A stretch of 64,000 nt of DNA from Salinirubellus litoreus (GTDB taxonomy: Archaea > Halobacteriota > Halobacteria > Halobacteriales > Haloarculaceae), in the NCBI RefSeq assembly GCF_037335815.1, contig NZ_CP147841.1:868001-932000 (forward strand), given 5' to 3'. The notes beneath the pieces were generated by a model. The model had not been told where the DNA came from and did no database searches. It was given only the letters and a program-made list of their open reading frames with translations. A program made the translations under genes and the position numbers. Below, in pieces: positions 8,112-16,990 of this stretch; the first letter of the stretch is position 1; each line of letters begins with the position of its first letter.

Positions 8112-8405
8112 TCAGGCGACGTTGAACCCCTTGTCGCGGAGGAAGTCCTCCACGCGGCCGGTGTGGTTCCCCTGCAGCTCGATGGAACCGTCCTCGACGG
8201 TCCCCCCGCAGGCGAACTTCGACTTGAGATCGCTGGACAGCGAGTCCATGTCCACGTCCTTCGGGTCGAACCCCTCGATGACCGTTACCTCCTTACCGTA
8301 TCGGCGCTCGTCGATGCGGATACTGATCTCCTGGGACTCCTTCGCGACGTCCTCGCAGACGCAGAGTTCCTGGGGCAGTCCGCACGTCGAGCAGACTTCC
8401 GACAT
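8112..8405 (-). CDS. Translation initiation factor aIF1 (SUI1 family)
   Basis: A 97-aa SUI1/eIF1 homologue. The N-terminal zinc-binding motif CSTCGLPQELCVC precedes the SUI1 fold, with the typical KSKFACGGTVEDGSIELQGN loop and GRVEDFLRDKGF end. It is expected to act on the small ribosomal subunit in start-codon selection. The family length is about 97-100 residues, so it is complete. A strong TATA box at 8431-8439 lies about 27 nt before the ATG, giving an essentially leaderless mRNA. Confidence 0.95.
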   Translation of the reverse strand: MSEVCSTCGLPQELCVCEDVAKESQEISIRIDERRYGKEVTVIEGFDPKDVDMDSLSSDLKSKFACGGTVEDGSIELQGNHTGRVEDFLRDKGFNVA

Positions 8406-8430
8406 TACACCCTGTCGCTACTGAACGCGT

Positions 8431-8439
8431 GATATTAAA
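8431..8439 (-). promoter_or_regulatory. TATA box of the SUI1 gene
   Basis: TTTAATATC on the minus strand, centred about 30 nt upstream of the ATG at 8405. Confidence 0.65.
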
Positions 8440-8504
8440 CCCTGTCGGGACTCACGGGCTGGGTCACGGCCCGGAGCGGCCCGGATAGGGGTCGAGCGGT
8501 GCCG

Positions 8505-10748
8505 TCACTTGACGCCGGGCCGGTCCGAGACGAGGGCATCGGCGAGCTCGACCGCCTCGTCGGCCTCGGCCGCCGTCACGTCCCCCGCGTAGTGCGCCCG
8601 CTCGTAGAGTTCGCCCAGCCGACCGGCCCGACGGTCCATGACGTCCTCGAGGAACTGCCGGGGCGTCTCGCCGGGCCGGCGCGGCCGGCCCCGCCGGGCG
8701 GCGACGTACTCGAGGCGCTCGAACGCCCGCTCGACGTCGCGCTTCGGGTCGGTACGGGGCTGGTAGCGGAGCCACACCTCCCGGTATGCGCGCGTCGTCA
8801 GCCCGCTCCGGCGGGCCGCCGCGGCCGCCCCGACGAGGACGACCAGCCCGAAACCCATCTGCTCGCGGGTCAGATCGGGGATCTCGATCCCGCCCGACCC
8901 GCCGTCCGTCGTGGCTACCCCGCCGCCACCGGCGGCCCCGCTGATGGGGCTCTCCGGGCCCTGTGCGAGCCCTTCCTCCAGGTTCGGGTTCACGTCGGAC
9001 GGCCCGGAGACGGGCGTCTCGAACCCCGACACCGACGGTGTCGACGTGAACGTGTTGTTCGCGGTCTCCGGGACGTCGACGTCACTCTCGCCCTCCCCGC
9101 GAGCGTCTTCGATGCGGCTCCGTTCGGCGGCCTCGCGCGGGCCCGACGGGGTGGGGTCGAACCGGACCCACCCCGTGTCGGGGAAGTAGACCTCGACCCA
9201 GGCGTGCGAGTCGAGCCCACGGGCGACCCAGGTGTCCTGTGCGACGCGCTCGCCGGGCGTGTAGCCGACGACCAGCCGCGCCGGGATCCCCTGGGTCCGG
9301 AGCATCGACACCATCGTCGTCGCGTAGTAGGTGCAGTAGCCCGCCTCCATCTCGAAGAGGAACGCGTCGGCGATGTTCCCGTCCGGTCTATCGACGTCGA
9401 GGGAGTACTCGCGGTTGTTCTCGAGCCACTGCTCGACGACGCGGGCGGTGTCGTAGGGGTTGCCCGCGTTGGCCGTGATCCGCGCGGTCCGGTCGGCGAC
9501 CCGCTCGGGCTGGTTCGCCGGAAGCTGGGTGTACCGGTTCACGACCCCGTCCGGGTAGTCCGTCCCGGCCTCGCGGAGCTCCCCCGGGCTGGCGGAGACG
9601 ACCCGTGACTCGACGGTGTAGCCGTCCCCGTTGCTCAGCGAGCCGTCGGGCTGGAGTCCACCCTCGGCGGTCACCCGGACGCCCACGTCGGCCGACCTGA
9701 CCTCGTGGGGCTTCCACACCGCCGGCATGATCGTCAGGTCGCCGTAGGCGTCGAACGTCTGGACGACCGGACGGGACTGACCGGGCGGCGTCGGGAGGTC
9801 CCCCTCGAGCGGGCGGTCGGTGCCCGTTCGGACCCACCCCTGGCCGGTGTACCGGTCGTAGGATCCGACCCGCCAGTACGAGCGGGCCTCGCTCGTGACG
9901 GTGAACCGGACCCGCGGGGAGAGGCTGATGGAGCCGAGGATACCGATCTCGTCGCCGGCGTTGATCAGGCTGGCCTCGACCGTCCCCCCCTCGCCGCCTC
10001 CCGGGAGGACCGGCCCGCTCCCGCCGCCCCCACTCCCGGCGACCGCCGGGATGACCGACAGGGTCAGCGAGACGACGATCATCGTTGCGACGACCACCGC
10101 GACGGCGTCGGCCGCCGAGGGGGCGGCCTCCCGCGAGGCGAGGTCGCCGAAGCCGACCGCGGCCGCCGCCCCGACGACGCCGAACAGCACCGTCGGTGCC
10201 GCGGCGTCGCCCGTGAGCACGAACAGGCCGAGCGTCGCCCCCGCGACGACCACCGCGGCGTCGTAGCGCCGTCGCAGCGTGAGATACCACGCCAGGAACG
10301 TCGGGGCGGGCGCGGCCGCCTGGACCCAGACCCCCGCGTTGACGATTCGGAACACCGACAGGCCCGTCAGCAGCGCGATGGTGTCCTCGACGAGCGTGGC
10401 CTGTTCGAGCAGCACCTCGACGCTGAACGGCAGCGTCTGGACGTAGAGGTAGCCCCCGCCGACGACCATCGCGGCCGCGACGAACAGCGCCGGGGTCAGC
10501 GCGAGGAAACGGGCGAAGACGGTCGCTGCGAGTACCGCCCCGGCGACGACCGCCGCGAGGACGGCCGGGTCGCCCGCCACGTTCGAGACGGACCAGAGCA
10601 CCGATAGCGGCGCGGCGAGCAGGAGGGCGACCCCGCCGATCGCCAGCATTCGGAGGGGATCGCCCCCGAGCGGGAGACTACCGAGGAACCCCCGATCACC
10701 GCCGGTCGTTCCACCCGTCGTGCCACTCGTTCGGCTCCCGGTGCTCAC
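8505..10748 (-). CDS. TgpA-like membrane transglutaminase
   Basis: A 747-aa membrane protein with about six or seven N-terminal transmembrane helices (residues 35-240), a Gly-rich linker, then an external domain containing a transglutaminase-like core. The catalytic triad is visible: Cys472 in EAGYCTYYA, His515 in DSHAWVEV and Asp531 in VRFDPTPS. A C-terminal helix near 628-650 is followed by a cytoplasmic DUF4129-like tail. It resembles bacterial TgpA (DUF3488-transglutaminase). It is the last gene of a coupled operon with the DUF58 and MoxR genes; its ATG overlaps the DUF58 stop by 4 nt. It probably hydrolyses or crosslinks surface peptides. Confidence 0.9.
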   Translation of the reverse strand: MSTGSRTSGTTGGTTGGDRGFLGSLPLGGDPLRMLAIGGVALLLAAPLSVLWSVSNVAGDPAVLAAVVAGAVLAATVFARFLALTPALFVAAAMVVGGGYLYVQTLPFSVEVLLEQATLVEDTIALLTGLSVFRIVNAGVWVQAAAPAPTFLAWYLTLRRRYDAAVVVAGATLGLFVLTGDAAAPTVLFGVVGAAAAVGFGDLASREAAPSAADAVAVVVATMIVVSLTLSVIPAVAGSGGGGSGPVLPGGGEGGTVEASLINAGDEIGILGSISLSPRVRFTVTSEARSYWRVGSYDRYTGQGWVRTGTDRPLEGDLPTPPGQSRPVVQTFDAYGDLTIMPAVWKPHEVRSADVGVRVTAEGGLQPDGSLSNGDGYTVESRVVSASPGELREAGTDYPDGVVNRYTQLPANQPERVADRTARITANAGNPYDTARVVEQWLENNREYSLDVDRPDGNIADAFLFEMEAGYCTYYATTMVSMLRTQGIPARLVVGYTPGERVAQDTWVARGLDSHAWVEVYFPDTGWVRFDPTPSGPREAAERSRIEDARGEGESDVDVPETANNTFTSTPSVSGFETPVSGPSDVNPNLEEGLAQGPESPISGAAGGGGVATTDGGSGGIEIPDLTREQMGFGLVVLVGAAAAARRSGLTTRAYREVWLRYQPRTDPKRDVERAFERLEYVAARRGRPRRPGETPRQFLEDVMDRRAGRLGELYERAHYAGDVTAAEADEAVELADALVSDRPGVK

Positions 10749-11755
10749 GCTATCACCTCCTCGTGGATCCCTGTCCCGGCGGGACCGACGGCCGAGTCGT
10801 CGGTCCCGACCAGCGACTCGAAGCGGTGGCGGGTCTCCCGTATCCGGACGGTCGTGCCGTCCTCGTCGGCGAACACGTGGACGTCCGCGCGGTCGCCGCG
10901 GCTGCCATCGATCCGCCCCGCCCCCGTCCGGGCGAGCAGTTCGAGTATACGGGTGCGGTGCTCCTCGCCGCGCCCCTCCTCGACCTCCCCGCCGGGAGCG
11001 ACCACGTCGACGAGCAGGTCCGCGTCGAGCAGGTAGCCGGCGATGCTGGCGGCCGCGCTCGCCATCTCGTCGGCGTGTCCCACCTCGCTCTCGGCGACGA
11101 TGCTGATACCGCCCTCGTCCTGGGCGGCGAACTCCGTGACGACGAACTCCTCGATGGGCCGTTTCGCGCTCGCCTTCCAGTTGATGTCCCGGAGCGAGTC
11201 CCCCGAACTGTACTCTCGGAGCCGATCGAACGCGTCGCGGTCCTGCGTTCCGGCCCGCTCGACCAGGCCGGCGAAGGCCGTCCGGTCTGCGATGGGCTCG
11301 ACGCGCGGGTAGACCAGCATCGGCGTCGTCTCCCGTACGGCCGTCGTGTGGTAGACGAGTCCCAGCGTGTCCCGCTGGCGCACCGTCGCTGGACCGAGCG
11401 CGTGCTCGCCGCGTTCGAGCAGTTCGACCTCGTACTCGTAGCTCCCGTCGCCGGCGAGGCGTGCGTCCGGGTCGATGGCCCGGAGCCCCTCCTCGGTCGA
11501 CTCGCCGACGTCACACGGGAGGTTCGACTCGACCGCCACGCTCACCCGTCTGGTCTCGCCGGGGAACCCCGGGACGGGCCTGGACCGCCGGACGACCGGC
11601 CGGCGGCGTCGGAGCACTTGGACGACGCCGATGGCGAGGGCGACGAGGCTCGGGACGAGCACGGCGTCGAGCGACCGGGCCCCGTAGCTCACGCCCAGGC
11701 CGAGCGCGAGTGCCGCGACGACGAGGACGCCGACCCCACGTCGGGTGAGTCTCAT
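10745..11755 (-). CDS. DUF58 membrane protein
   Basis: A 336-aa protein with two N-terminal transmembrane helices (residues about 8-45). A beta-rich domain follows, then the DUF58 core with YSSGDSLRDINWKASAKR, the motif that defines the family and sits before a vWA-like domain. DUF58 proteins pair with MoxR ATPases and transglutaminase-like proteins, which is exactly the arrangement here. It overlaps both neighbours by 4 nt (ATGA). It probably acts as the membrane adaptor on which the MoxR ATPase works. Exact function unknown. Confidence 0.92.
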   Translation of the reverse strand: MRLTRRGVGVLVVAALALGLGVSYGARSLDAVLVPSLVALAIGVVQVLRRRRPVVRRSRPVPGFPGETRRVSVAVESNLPCDVGESTEEGLRAIDPDARLAGDGSYEYEVELLERGEHALGPATVRQRDTLGLVYHTTAVRETTPMLVYPRVEPIADRTAFAGLVERAGTQDRDAFDRLREYSSGDSLRDINWKASAKRPIEEFVVTEFAAQDEGGISIVAESEVGHADEMASAAASIAGYLLDADLLVDVVAPGGEVEEGRGEEHRTRILELLARTGAGRIDGSRGDRADVHVFADEDGTTVRIRETRHRFESLVGTDDSAVGPAGTGIHEEVIA

Positions 11756-12711
11756 GGAACGCCGACGGAGGAGAGCGCCGCGTCGACGAGCTCCGCGGCC
11801 GTCCCCGATCCGGAGGCGGTGCGGATCCGATGGACGAACACCAGCCGGGCCTCGGCCTGGACGTCGTCGGGGATGACGTAGTCCCGCCCGTCGAGCACCG
11901 CCCGGCCCTGGGCGGCCCGGAGCAGCGATATCGACCCGCGGGGGGAGACCCCGAGCTGGGCGTTCTCGCGGGTGTACCGCGCGAGCGCGGTGACGTAGTC
12001 ACGTATCGGCTCCTCGACGGTCACGGCCGCGCAGGTTCGCCGGGCCGCGACGAGCTCCTCGACGGTCGCCACGGGGTCGAGCGAGTCGATGGGGTGCTCG
12101 CCGACGACGTTCGCCAGCACGCGCGACTCCTCCCGGGCGTCGGGGTATCCCAGGTTGAGCTTCATCATGAACCGGTCGAGCTCCGCCGCCGGGAGCTCGT
12201 AGGTCCGGTCGCGCTCGACGGAGTTCTGCGTGGCGACGACGAAGAACGGGTCCGGGAGGGTGTGCGTCGCCCCGTCGACGGTGACGGTCCCCTCCTCCAT
12301 CGCCTCCAGCAGGGCGGCCTGGGTCTTCGGCGGCGCGCGGTTGATCTCGTCGCCGAGGACGACGTTCGCGAACACCGGGCCCTCGCGGAACTCGAACTCG
12401 CGGGTCTGCTGGTTGAACACGTTCGTCCCCGTGATGTCCGCGGGGAGGAGGTCCGGGGTGAACTGCACCCGTTTGAACGAACACTCCAGCGACCGTGCGA
12501 TCGCCCGCGCGAGCATCGTCTTCCCGACCCCGGGCACGTCCTCCAGGAGGATGTGCCCCCGTCCGAGGACGGCGACGACGAAGTGCTCGATAGCGTCGTG
12601 GTTGCCGATGATGACTCGCTCGGTGTTCTCGATGACGCTACGGGCGACGTCGCCGGCCTCGTCGACGCTCATCGGTGACTCTGCCGTCTCTGTGGGTTCG
12701 GCTTCTGTCAT
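11752..12711 (-). CDS. MoxR-family AAA+ ATPase
   Basis: A 319-aa AAA+ protein. Walker A is DVPGVGKT (about 58-65), Walker B is VVLGDEIN with D121/E122, and sensor 1 is VVATQNSVE. MoxR ATPases are chaperone-like and assist assembly or activation of partner proteins; the vWA-related DUF58 protein downstream is the likely partner. It is first in the three-gene operon. The preceding 193 bp (12712-12904) holds no gene and must contain the promoter. Confidence 0.93.
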   Translation of the reverse strand: MTEAEPTETAESPMSVDEAGDVARSVIENTERVIIGNHDAIEHFVVAVLGRGHILLEDVPGVGKTMLARAIARSLECSFKRVQFTPDLLPADITGTNVFNQQTREFEFREGPVFANVVLGDEINRAPPKTQAALLEAMEEGTVTVDGATHTLPDPFFVVATQNSVERDRTYELPAAELDRFMMKLNLGYPDAREESRVLANVVGEHPIDSLDPVATVEELVAARRTCAAVTVEEPIRDYVTALARYTRENAQLGVSPRGSISLLRAAQGRAVLDGRDYVIPDDVQAEARLVFVHRIRTASGSGTAAELVDAALSSVGVP

Positions 12712-12904
12712 ACTACCTCGTACGGGCCGGGTTCGACGCCGATCGACGGCCGCTGGCTACCGCCCGAACACCCCGTTCCTCGGGAACGCTTCCCCCCGTC
12801 CGGACCGTCCGTACCGTGCGGGCGGGCCTGAAAGCGGTTGACACGCACACTTCTACGGGTCCAGGGGGTGTAAGTTTGCTGGGTAGGGGCAGAGGACACG
12901 CTTA

Positions 12905-13267
12905 TCATGGATCCTCGTGTCGATTCAGATCGGCTCTTCGGAGATGATACACCGGCGGGACATCTATCTGATCCCCGACGTACGAGTCCAGCAGATCGAG
13001 CAGTTCACCGATCTCTTCCGGCGTCAGATCGTCGTCCTGGCAGAACAGCACCGTCGCATCGCCGCGATGGTTCGGTTCGAGGAATCCCGTGTCGCCGGTG
13101 ATCAGGAGTCGGTCGGTGTGATTGACGAAGGCAACGAGGTCGACTTCCGACGTTCCAGTTCCGAGTTCGTCTGCCGTCAGGACGTGGACTGCGTCGTGTC
13201 CACGACCTTCGAGTTCTGCTTCCGCTTCGCTCGCGACGTTCTCGTCCAACAGTATCCGAAACGGCAC
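12905..13267 (-). CDS. DUF5615 PIN-like protein, probable toxin
   Basis: A 120-aa protein starting at a GTG two bases after the antitoxin stop. It opens FRILLDENVASEAEAELEGR, the DUF5615 (PIN-like, Mut7-C-related) hallmark with an acidic active-site residue, and continues with DLVAFVNHTDRLLITGDTGF, where Asp residues would complete a metal site. Family members are partners of DUF433 antitoxins and are presumed RNases (VapC45 type). Metal-dependent RNA cleavage is inferred from the fold, not demonstrated. Confidence 0.85.
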   Translation of the reverse strand: MPFRILLDENVASEAEAELEGRGHDAVHVLTADELGTGTSEVDLVAFVNHTDRLLITGDTGFLEPNHRGDATVLFCQDDDLTPEEIGELLDLLDSYVGDQIDVPPVYHLRRADLNRHEDP

Positions 13268-13269
13268 GC

Positions 13270-13578
13270 CTACGCGTCCTCCCCGATCTCGCCTTCGAGG
13301 TCCGAGAGCGACGGTGATCCGGCAGAAGAGGTCTCGACTCGCCGCTCCCGTTCGACCTCGATCGTGGCCATCTCGTCGGGGTGTTCGTGGTAGTACGTGA
13401 GCGCGGCGTAGACGTCGGCCACCCGAAGGTCGAACCGATCGGCGACTTCGGCTGCGGGGAGTCCGGACTCCTCGACGAGCACGCGTATCTGCCTGACCCC
13501 GATCCGTCGGCCCTCGATACGGGGCTCCCCGTGGAGGACATCTTCGGTCCTCACGATGCGGGCGGCACGCTGTGCCAT
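13270..13578 (-). CDS. DUF433 antitoxin (VapB45-like)
   Basis: A 102-aa protein whose residues about 10-75 match DUF433: IVRTEDVLHGEPRIEGRRIG, VRQIRVLVEESGL and the HTH-like VADRFDLRVADVYAALTYYHEHP. The tail of about 25 residues is acidic and probably folds on the toxin. The order antitoxin then toxin, nearly overlapping, is standard for type II systems, in which the antitoxin usually represses the operon. A TATA box at 13601-13609 predicts a leaderless start at 13578. Confidence 0.88.
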   Translation of the reverse strand: MAQRAARIVRTEDVLHGEPRIEGRRIGVRQIRVLVEESGLPAAEVADRFDLRVADVYAALTYYHEHPDEMATIEVERERRVETSSAGSPSLSDLEGEIGEDA

Positions 13579-13600
13579 ACACGTAGGTAGTGACTTCTCG

Positions 13601-13609
13601 TATCTAAAC
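13601..13609 (-). promoter_or_regulatory. TATA box of the DUF433/DUF5615 operon
   Basis: GTTTAGATA on the minus strand, about 27 nt upstream of the ATG at 13578. Confidence 0.55.
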
Positions 13610-13677
13610 CTCCGGGTCAGCGAGCGGACTCAGACCGATGCGACCGCTTCGAATCGTCTGGGTATCTGGTTATCGAC

Positions 13678-14013
13678 CTACCACTCCTTGCACTCGACAC
13701 ACACCAGCCCGTCGGCCGACTCCCAGCGCTCCTCGACCCGCTCACCGCACGCCTCGCAAAGCCCGCCCTCGGGTGACCAGGCGTAGGTCGACCGCGCCGG
13801 TTCGACCTCGGCTGTCGACGGCGGACCCTCCTCGCTCTCGTCCGCCCCGTCGGTGTCCGATTCGCTCTCGCTCTCGATTTCGTCGTCGGGCTCGGGTTCG
13901 GCGTGTTCGGTCTCCGGGTCGTCGAACGTCTCGCCCTCGCTCGCACTAGTCCCCTCTACCTCGCTCTCCTCGTCGGGGTCCGAGAGGAAGTCGTCGAGCG
14001 AGGAGTCGCGCAT
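13678..14013 (-). CDS. DUF7573-like zinc-finger protein
   Basis: A 111-aa protein: N-terminal MRDSSLDDFLSDPDEE, a long disordered Asp/Glu/Ser stretch, the short motif ARSTYAWSPEGG, then a C-terminal zinc ribbon CEACGERVEERW...CVECKEW (two CxxC pairs). This layout matches haloarchaeal DUF7573 proteins. Function is unknown; a nucleic-acid-associated role is plausible. A TTTA element at 14037-14041 about 26 nt upstream suggests a leaderless start. Confidence 0.78.
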   Translation of the reverse strand: MRDSSLDDFLSDPDEESEVEGTSASEGETFDDPETEHAEPEPDDEIESESESDTDGADESEEGPPSTAEVEPARSTYAWSPEGGLCEACGERVEERWESADGLVCVECKEW

Positions 14014-14111
14014 ACCCGATACTCGCCGGCCGGCCCTTTAGCGGTGACGGAGGTGTCGCGGAGCCGTCCGCGAGAGACAGGCACAAGTACCCCCCGTCCG
14101 GAGTCCGGGGC

Positions 14112-14372
14112 ATGGTAGAAGCCACGAGCGGCGGGCTGGTGGAGAGCCTCGTCCAGCTCCTCACCGAGTTCGGACGGGTGGCCCTCGGCGTCGACCCGCT
14201 CACGACGATCCTCCTCCTCGTCGGCGCGGCCCTGACGGGCTTCTCGATGCTGGTGTTCGGTTACCTGGCCGTCGGGGGCGTCCTCGGCGGCATCGGGGAC
14301 CTCATTCCGAGCCCGTCCCAGGGGGGTCCCCGGGGTGGTGGTCCCGGGGATCGGCCACGAGATCACGAGTAG
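14112..14372 (+). CDS. Small membrane protein, hypothetical
   Basis: An 86-aa protein with one or two hydrophobic helices (residues about 28-62: LTTILLLVGAALTGFSMLVF and following) and a Pro/Gly-rich C-terminus. A promoter-like stretch precedes the ATG at 14112. Its last 71 nt overlap, on the opposite strand, the end of the mer-like gene, so the two genes converge with overlapping 3' ends. No family with a known role is recognised. Confidence 0.65.
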   Translation: MVEATSGGLVESLVQLLTEFGRVALGVDPLTTILLLVGAALTGFSMLVFGYLAVGGVLGGIGDLIPSPSQGGPRGGGPGDRPRDHE

Positions 14373-15360
14373 CCCCGCCGAGCAGGTCGATCGCGCTCTC
14401 CGGGTCGGGTCCGAGCGGCGTCCCGAGGACGAGGCTGTCGGCGTGTTCGAGCACCGCCTCGGCGCGCTCGGCGACCGTCCCGGGCGTGCCGGCCATCGAG
14501 AACGCCTCGACCATCGCGGGCGTCACCGCCTCGAACGCCTCCGAGAAGTCACCCGCCGAGAGCCTCTCTCCCACCTTTTCGGCCGCTTTGCGATCGATAC
14601 CGTGCCGTTCGAGGACCGGCGGAGCGATTCCGGCGGTGATGAACGCGACCGGCGGGCGGGCGGCCTCCTTCGCCTCCCCGGCGTCCTCGGCGACGGAGAT
14701 GGCGGCGTACGCCGCGAGGTCGAACCCGTCGTCTCCCTCCCGAGCGTCGTCTCCCTCCGAGCCGTCGCCGGACCGCTCGGCGAGCCCCTCCTCGACCCGA
14801 TCTCTCGCCCACGCGAGGTCGTCCGGGTGCGAGCCGTTGAACAGCAGGCCGTCGGCCCGCTTGCCGGCCATCCGGCACATCGACGGCCCCTCGCCGGCGA
14901 CGTAGACCGGGATCGATCCCTCGACGTCGTACTTCAGGCCCGCGTCGCGGGCCGAGAAGGTCCCGTCGTGGGTGACCGTCTCGCCCGCCCAGAGCTCCCT
15001 GGCTACCTCGAACGCCTCCAGCACCGACCGGAGCCCGCGCTCCTCGGCGAGGTCGAGCGCCTCCAGGGTGGAGGGGTCACCCGGGCCGATCCCGTAGACG
15101 GCCCGCCCCCCCGAGGCCTCCTGGAGCGAGGCCATCCGCGAGGCGAGGGTCACGGGGTGGACCTCGTAGGGGTTGGCGGCGGCCGGACCGACCCGCACGC
15201 TCTCCGCCCGGCGCGCCACGCGGTCGAGCGAGACGAACGGGTCGCGGTTGAAGTAGTGGCTGGTGACGAACACGGTGTCGAACCCGGCGTCCTCCGCGAG
15301 GACGCCGAGGTCGGCGATGCGCGAGACGGGGTGTTCCGGGGTGAGTTCGATGCCGAGCAT
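14302..15360 (-). CDS. mer: F420-dependent 5,10-methylenetetrahydromethanopterin reductase (Mer-like)
   Basis: A 352-aa luciferase-like TIM-barrel flavin/F420 oxidoreductase. Features are GIELTPEHPVSRI, HYFNRDPFVSLDRVA, VGPAAANPYEVHPVTLAS and IGPGDPSTLEAL, all characteristic of archaeal Mer. It would interconvert methylene- and methyl-tetrahydropterin with coenzyme F420; in haloarchaea the folate-type carrier may differ from that of methanogens. An acidic insert (about residues 195-215) looks like a halophilic addition. It lies 66 bp downstream of cofE on the same strand, so enzyme and cofactor synthesis are probably co-transcribed. Confidence 0.9.
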   Translation of the reverse strand: MLGIELTPEHPVSRIADLGVLAEDAGFDTVFVTSHYFNRDPFVSLDRVARRAESVRVGPAAANPYEVHPVTLASRMASLQEASGGRAVYGIGPGDPSTLEALDLAEERGLRSVLEAFEVARELWAGETVTHDGTFSARDAGLKYDVEGSIPVYVAGEGPSMCRMAGKRADGLLFNGSHPDDLAWARDRVEEGLAERSGDGSEGDDAREGDDGFDLAAYAAISVAEDAGEAKEAARPPVAFITAGIAPPVLERHGIDRKAAEKVGERLSAGDFSEAFEAVTPAMVEAFSMAGTPGTVAERAEAVLEHADSLVLGTPLGPDPESAIDLLGGATRDLVADPRDHHPGDPPGTGSE

Positions 15361-15426
15361 TGTGGGGTTCGTTTCGGGTCGAGCCGGTCGTCCGGTCGTC
15401 GGTCGAGCGAGTGCGGGATGGTCGGA

Positions 15427-16212
15427 TCAGGGGGCCTCCTCCTCGCCGTGGGTCGTCGCGCCGTCCTCGTAGCTCCACGCCCGGAGCGCCTGCCGGATCA
15501 GGTCCCGTTCGGGTTCGCGGAACAGCCGGTCGCTCCCGGCGTGGTCGCCGAACTCGAAGTCGCGGATGACGGCCACCGGGGTCCCGCCGTCGCCCTCGCC
15601 GGTGACGAGGTTCGCCGCGCCGGCGAGTTCGTCGACGACGGCCTGGACGGTCACGTCGAGTTCGCGCCCCTCGCGGTCGTGCTCGCCCCGCCAGTCCCGC
15701 GCGGCGGGCATCCCCGCCCACCCGACCGCGACGCCGCGCTGGCCGTGTCTGAACGGCCGGCCCGACGTGTCGGTGACGATCACGGGCGCGTCGAGCGTCT
15801 CCGAGAGCGCCCGCGCGCTCGCGGTCGGGTCCTCCGGCAGGAGGAGGAGGTCCCACCCGGGGACGTTCGAGCGGTCGATACCCGCGTTGACGGTGATGTG
15901 GCCGAACCGCGTGGCGGCGAGCAGTATCGGCGCTTCGAGCAGCAGTTCGTCGGACTCCTCCAGTACGGCCTGTGCGAACCGGGGGTCCTTCTCCTCGCCG
16001 GCGATCGCCGAGATCCGGCGGGCGATCTGTTCGGCCCGTTCGGTCGGCGGGAACGAGAGGAGATCGGCCCCCCGTCCCTCGGCCTTCGAGACCACGGTGC
16101 TCGCCACGCAGACGACGTCGTCCGGTTCGAGGTCGACGCGCTCCGCGACCATCTCGCCGACGTCGTCGCCCGGCCGAACCTCGGGGATGCCGGGGACGGC
16201 GAACACCTCCAT
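15427..16212 (-). CDS. cofE: Coenzyme F420-0:L-glutamate ligase
   Basis: A 261-aa CofE/FbiB-type ligase, which adds glutamate residues to F420-0 using GTP. Conserved blocks include VCVASTVVSKAEGR, the long loop RFGHITVNAGIDRSNVPG, IVTDTSGRPFRHGQRGVAVG and DELAGAANLVTGE. Length agrees with archaeal CofE (about 250 aa). The TTTTAG element at about 16237-16242 places transcription near the ATG at 16212. Upstream of mer; together they form an F420 pair. Confidence 0.95.
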   Translation of the reverse strand: MEVFAVPGIPEVRPGDDVGEMVAERVDLEPDDVVCVASTVVSKAEGRGADLLSFPPTERAEQIARRISAIAGEEKDPRFAQAVLEESDELLLEAPILLAATRFGHITVNAGIDRSNVPGWDLLLLPEDPTASARALSETLDAPVIVTDTSGRPFRHGQRGVAVGWAGMPAARDWRGEHDREGRELDVTVQAVVDELAGAANLVTGEGDGGTPVAVIRDFEFGDHAGSDRLFREPERDLIRQALRAWSYEDGATTHGEEEAP

Positions 16213-16404
16213 ACCCGCGGGTTCGGGGCGGTCCGGCTAAAAGAGGTGCGGTCCGGGGTGTGATGCGACGGGGTCGACGGACTCCACCGAGAGGCAGTGC
16301 AGGTCGCTCCCGGGAGTCCTCGCAGGGTCGATCACTGCCTCACGGAGTCGCGGGTCCGGGCCATCGTGCCAAGAGCTTTCACGGATCGGGGCCCTCCCGG
16401 GTGT

Positions 16405-16920
16405 ATGCCCGACAGGCGACACTACGGGTTCGAGGGGACGGCTCCGGCGGTCGACGAGGAAGCGCGCGTCAGCCACGAGTCGACGCTGGTCGGCGACGTC
16501 CGCGTGGGTCCGGACGCGAGCGTCTGGCCCGGAGCGGTCCTCCGGGGGGACGTCGACCCGGTCGAGGTAGGGCGCGAGAGCCACATCGGCGACAACGCGA
16601 CCGTCCACGCCTCGAAGCTCGGCCAGCGGGTGATGGTCGGCCACTCCTGCGTGGTCAACGACTCGACGATCGGCGACGGGAGCCTCGTCGGGTTCAACTC
16701 CACGGTCGACCAGTCGCAGGTCGGCCGGGACTGCGTCGTCGCCGCCGGGGCCGTCGTCCAGCAGGGGACCACCGTCCCCGACGAGTCGTTCGCCCACGGC
16801 GTCCCGGCGAACATCGTCCCGCTCTCGGAGACGACAATCGACGTCGACCGCGTGTTCGAGGACTACCACTCCGGGGGGTACGCCGACCTCGCCGAACGCC
16901 ACGACGAGCTCTTCGAGTAG
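16405..16920 (+). CDS. Gamma-class carbonic anhydrase-like hexapeptide-repeat protein
   Basis: A 171-aa left-handed beta-helix protein (LbH hexapeptide repeats). VGPDASVWPGAVLRGDVDPV and IGDNATVHASKLGQRVMVGH form the metal-site region, with two of the usual His ligands visible (in NATVH and VGHSC). Family members hydrate CO2 or act as ferripyochelin-binding-like proteins; some lack activity, so the enzyme call is provisional. The ATG at 16405 is chosen over upstream frames because the family starts near this point. Confidence 0.88.
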   Translation: MPDRRHYGFEGTAPAVDEEARVSHESTLVGDVRVGPDASVWPGAVLRGDVDPVEVGRESHIGDNATVHASKLGQRVMVGHSCVVNDSTIGDGSLVGFNSTVDQSQVGRDCVVAAGAVVQQGTTVPDESFAHGVPANIVPLSETTIDVDRVFEDYHSGGYADLAERHDELFE

Positions 16921-16961
16921 GTCCGGCGGCTCCCGGACGAAGTACGTCCGCAGGAGTCAGC

Positions 16962-16967
16962 TATATG
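16962..16967 (+). promoter_or_regulatory. TATA box of the dut/dcd-family gene
   Basis: TATATG centred 27 nt before the ATG at 16991. This favours that ATG over the GTG at 16982. Confidence 0.5.
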
Positions 16968-16990
16968 CGGGGACCGCCCGCGTGTCGGCC

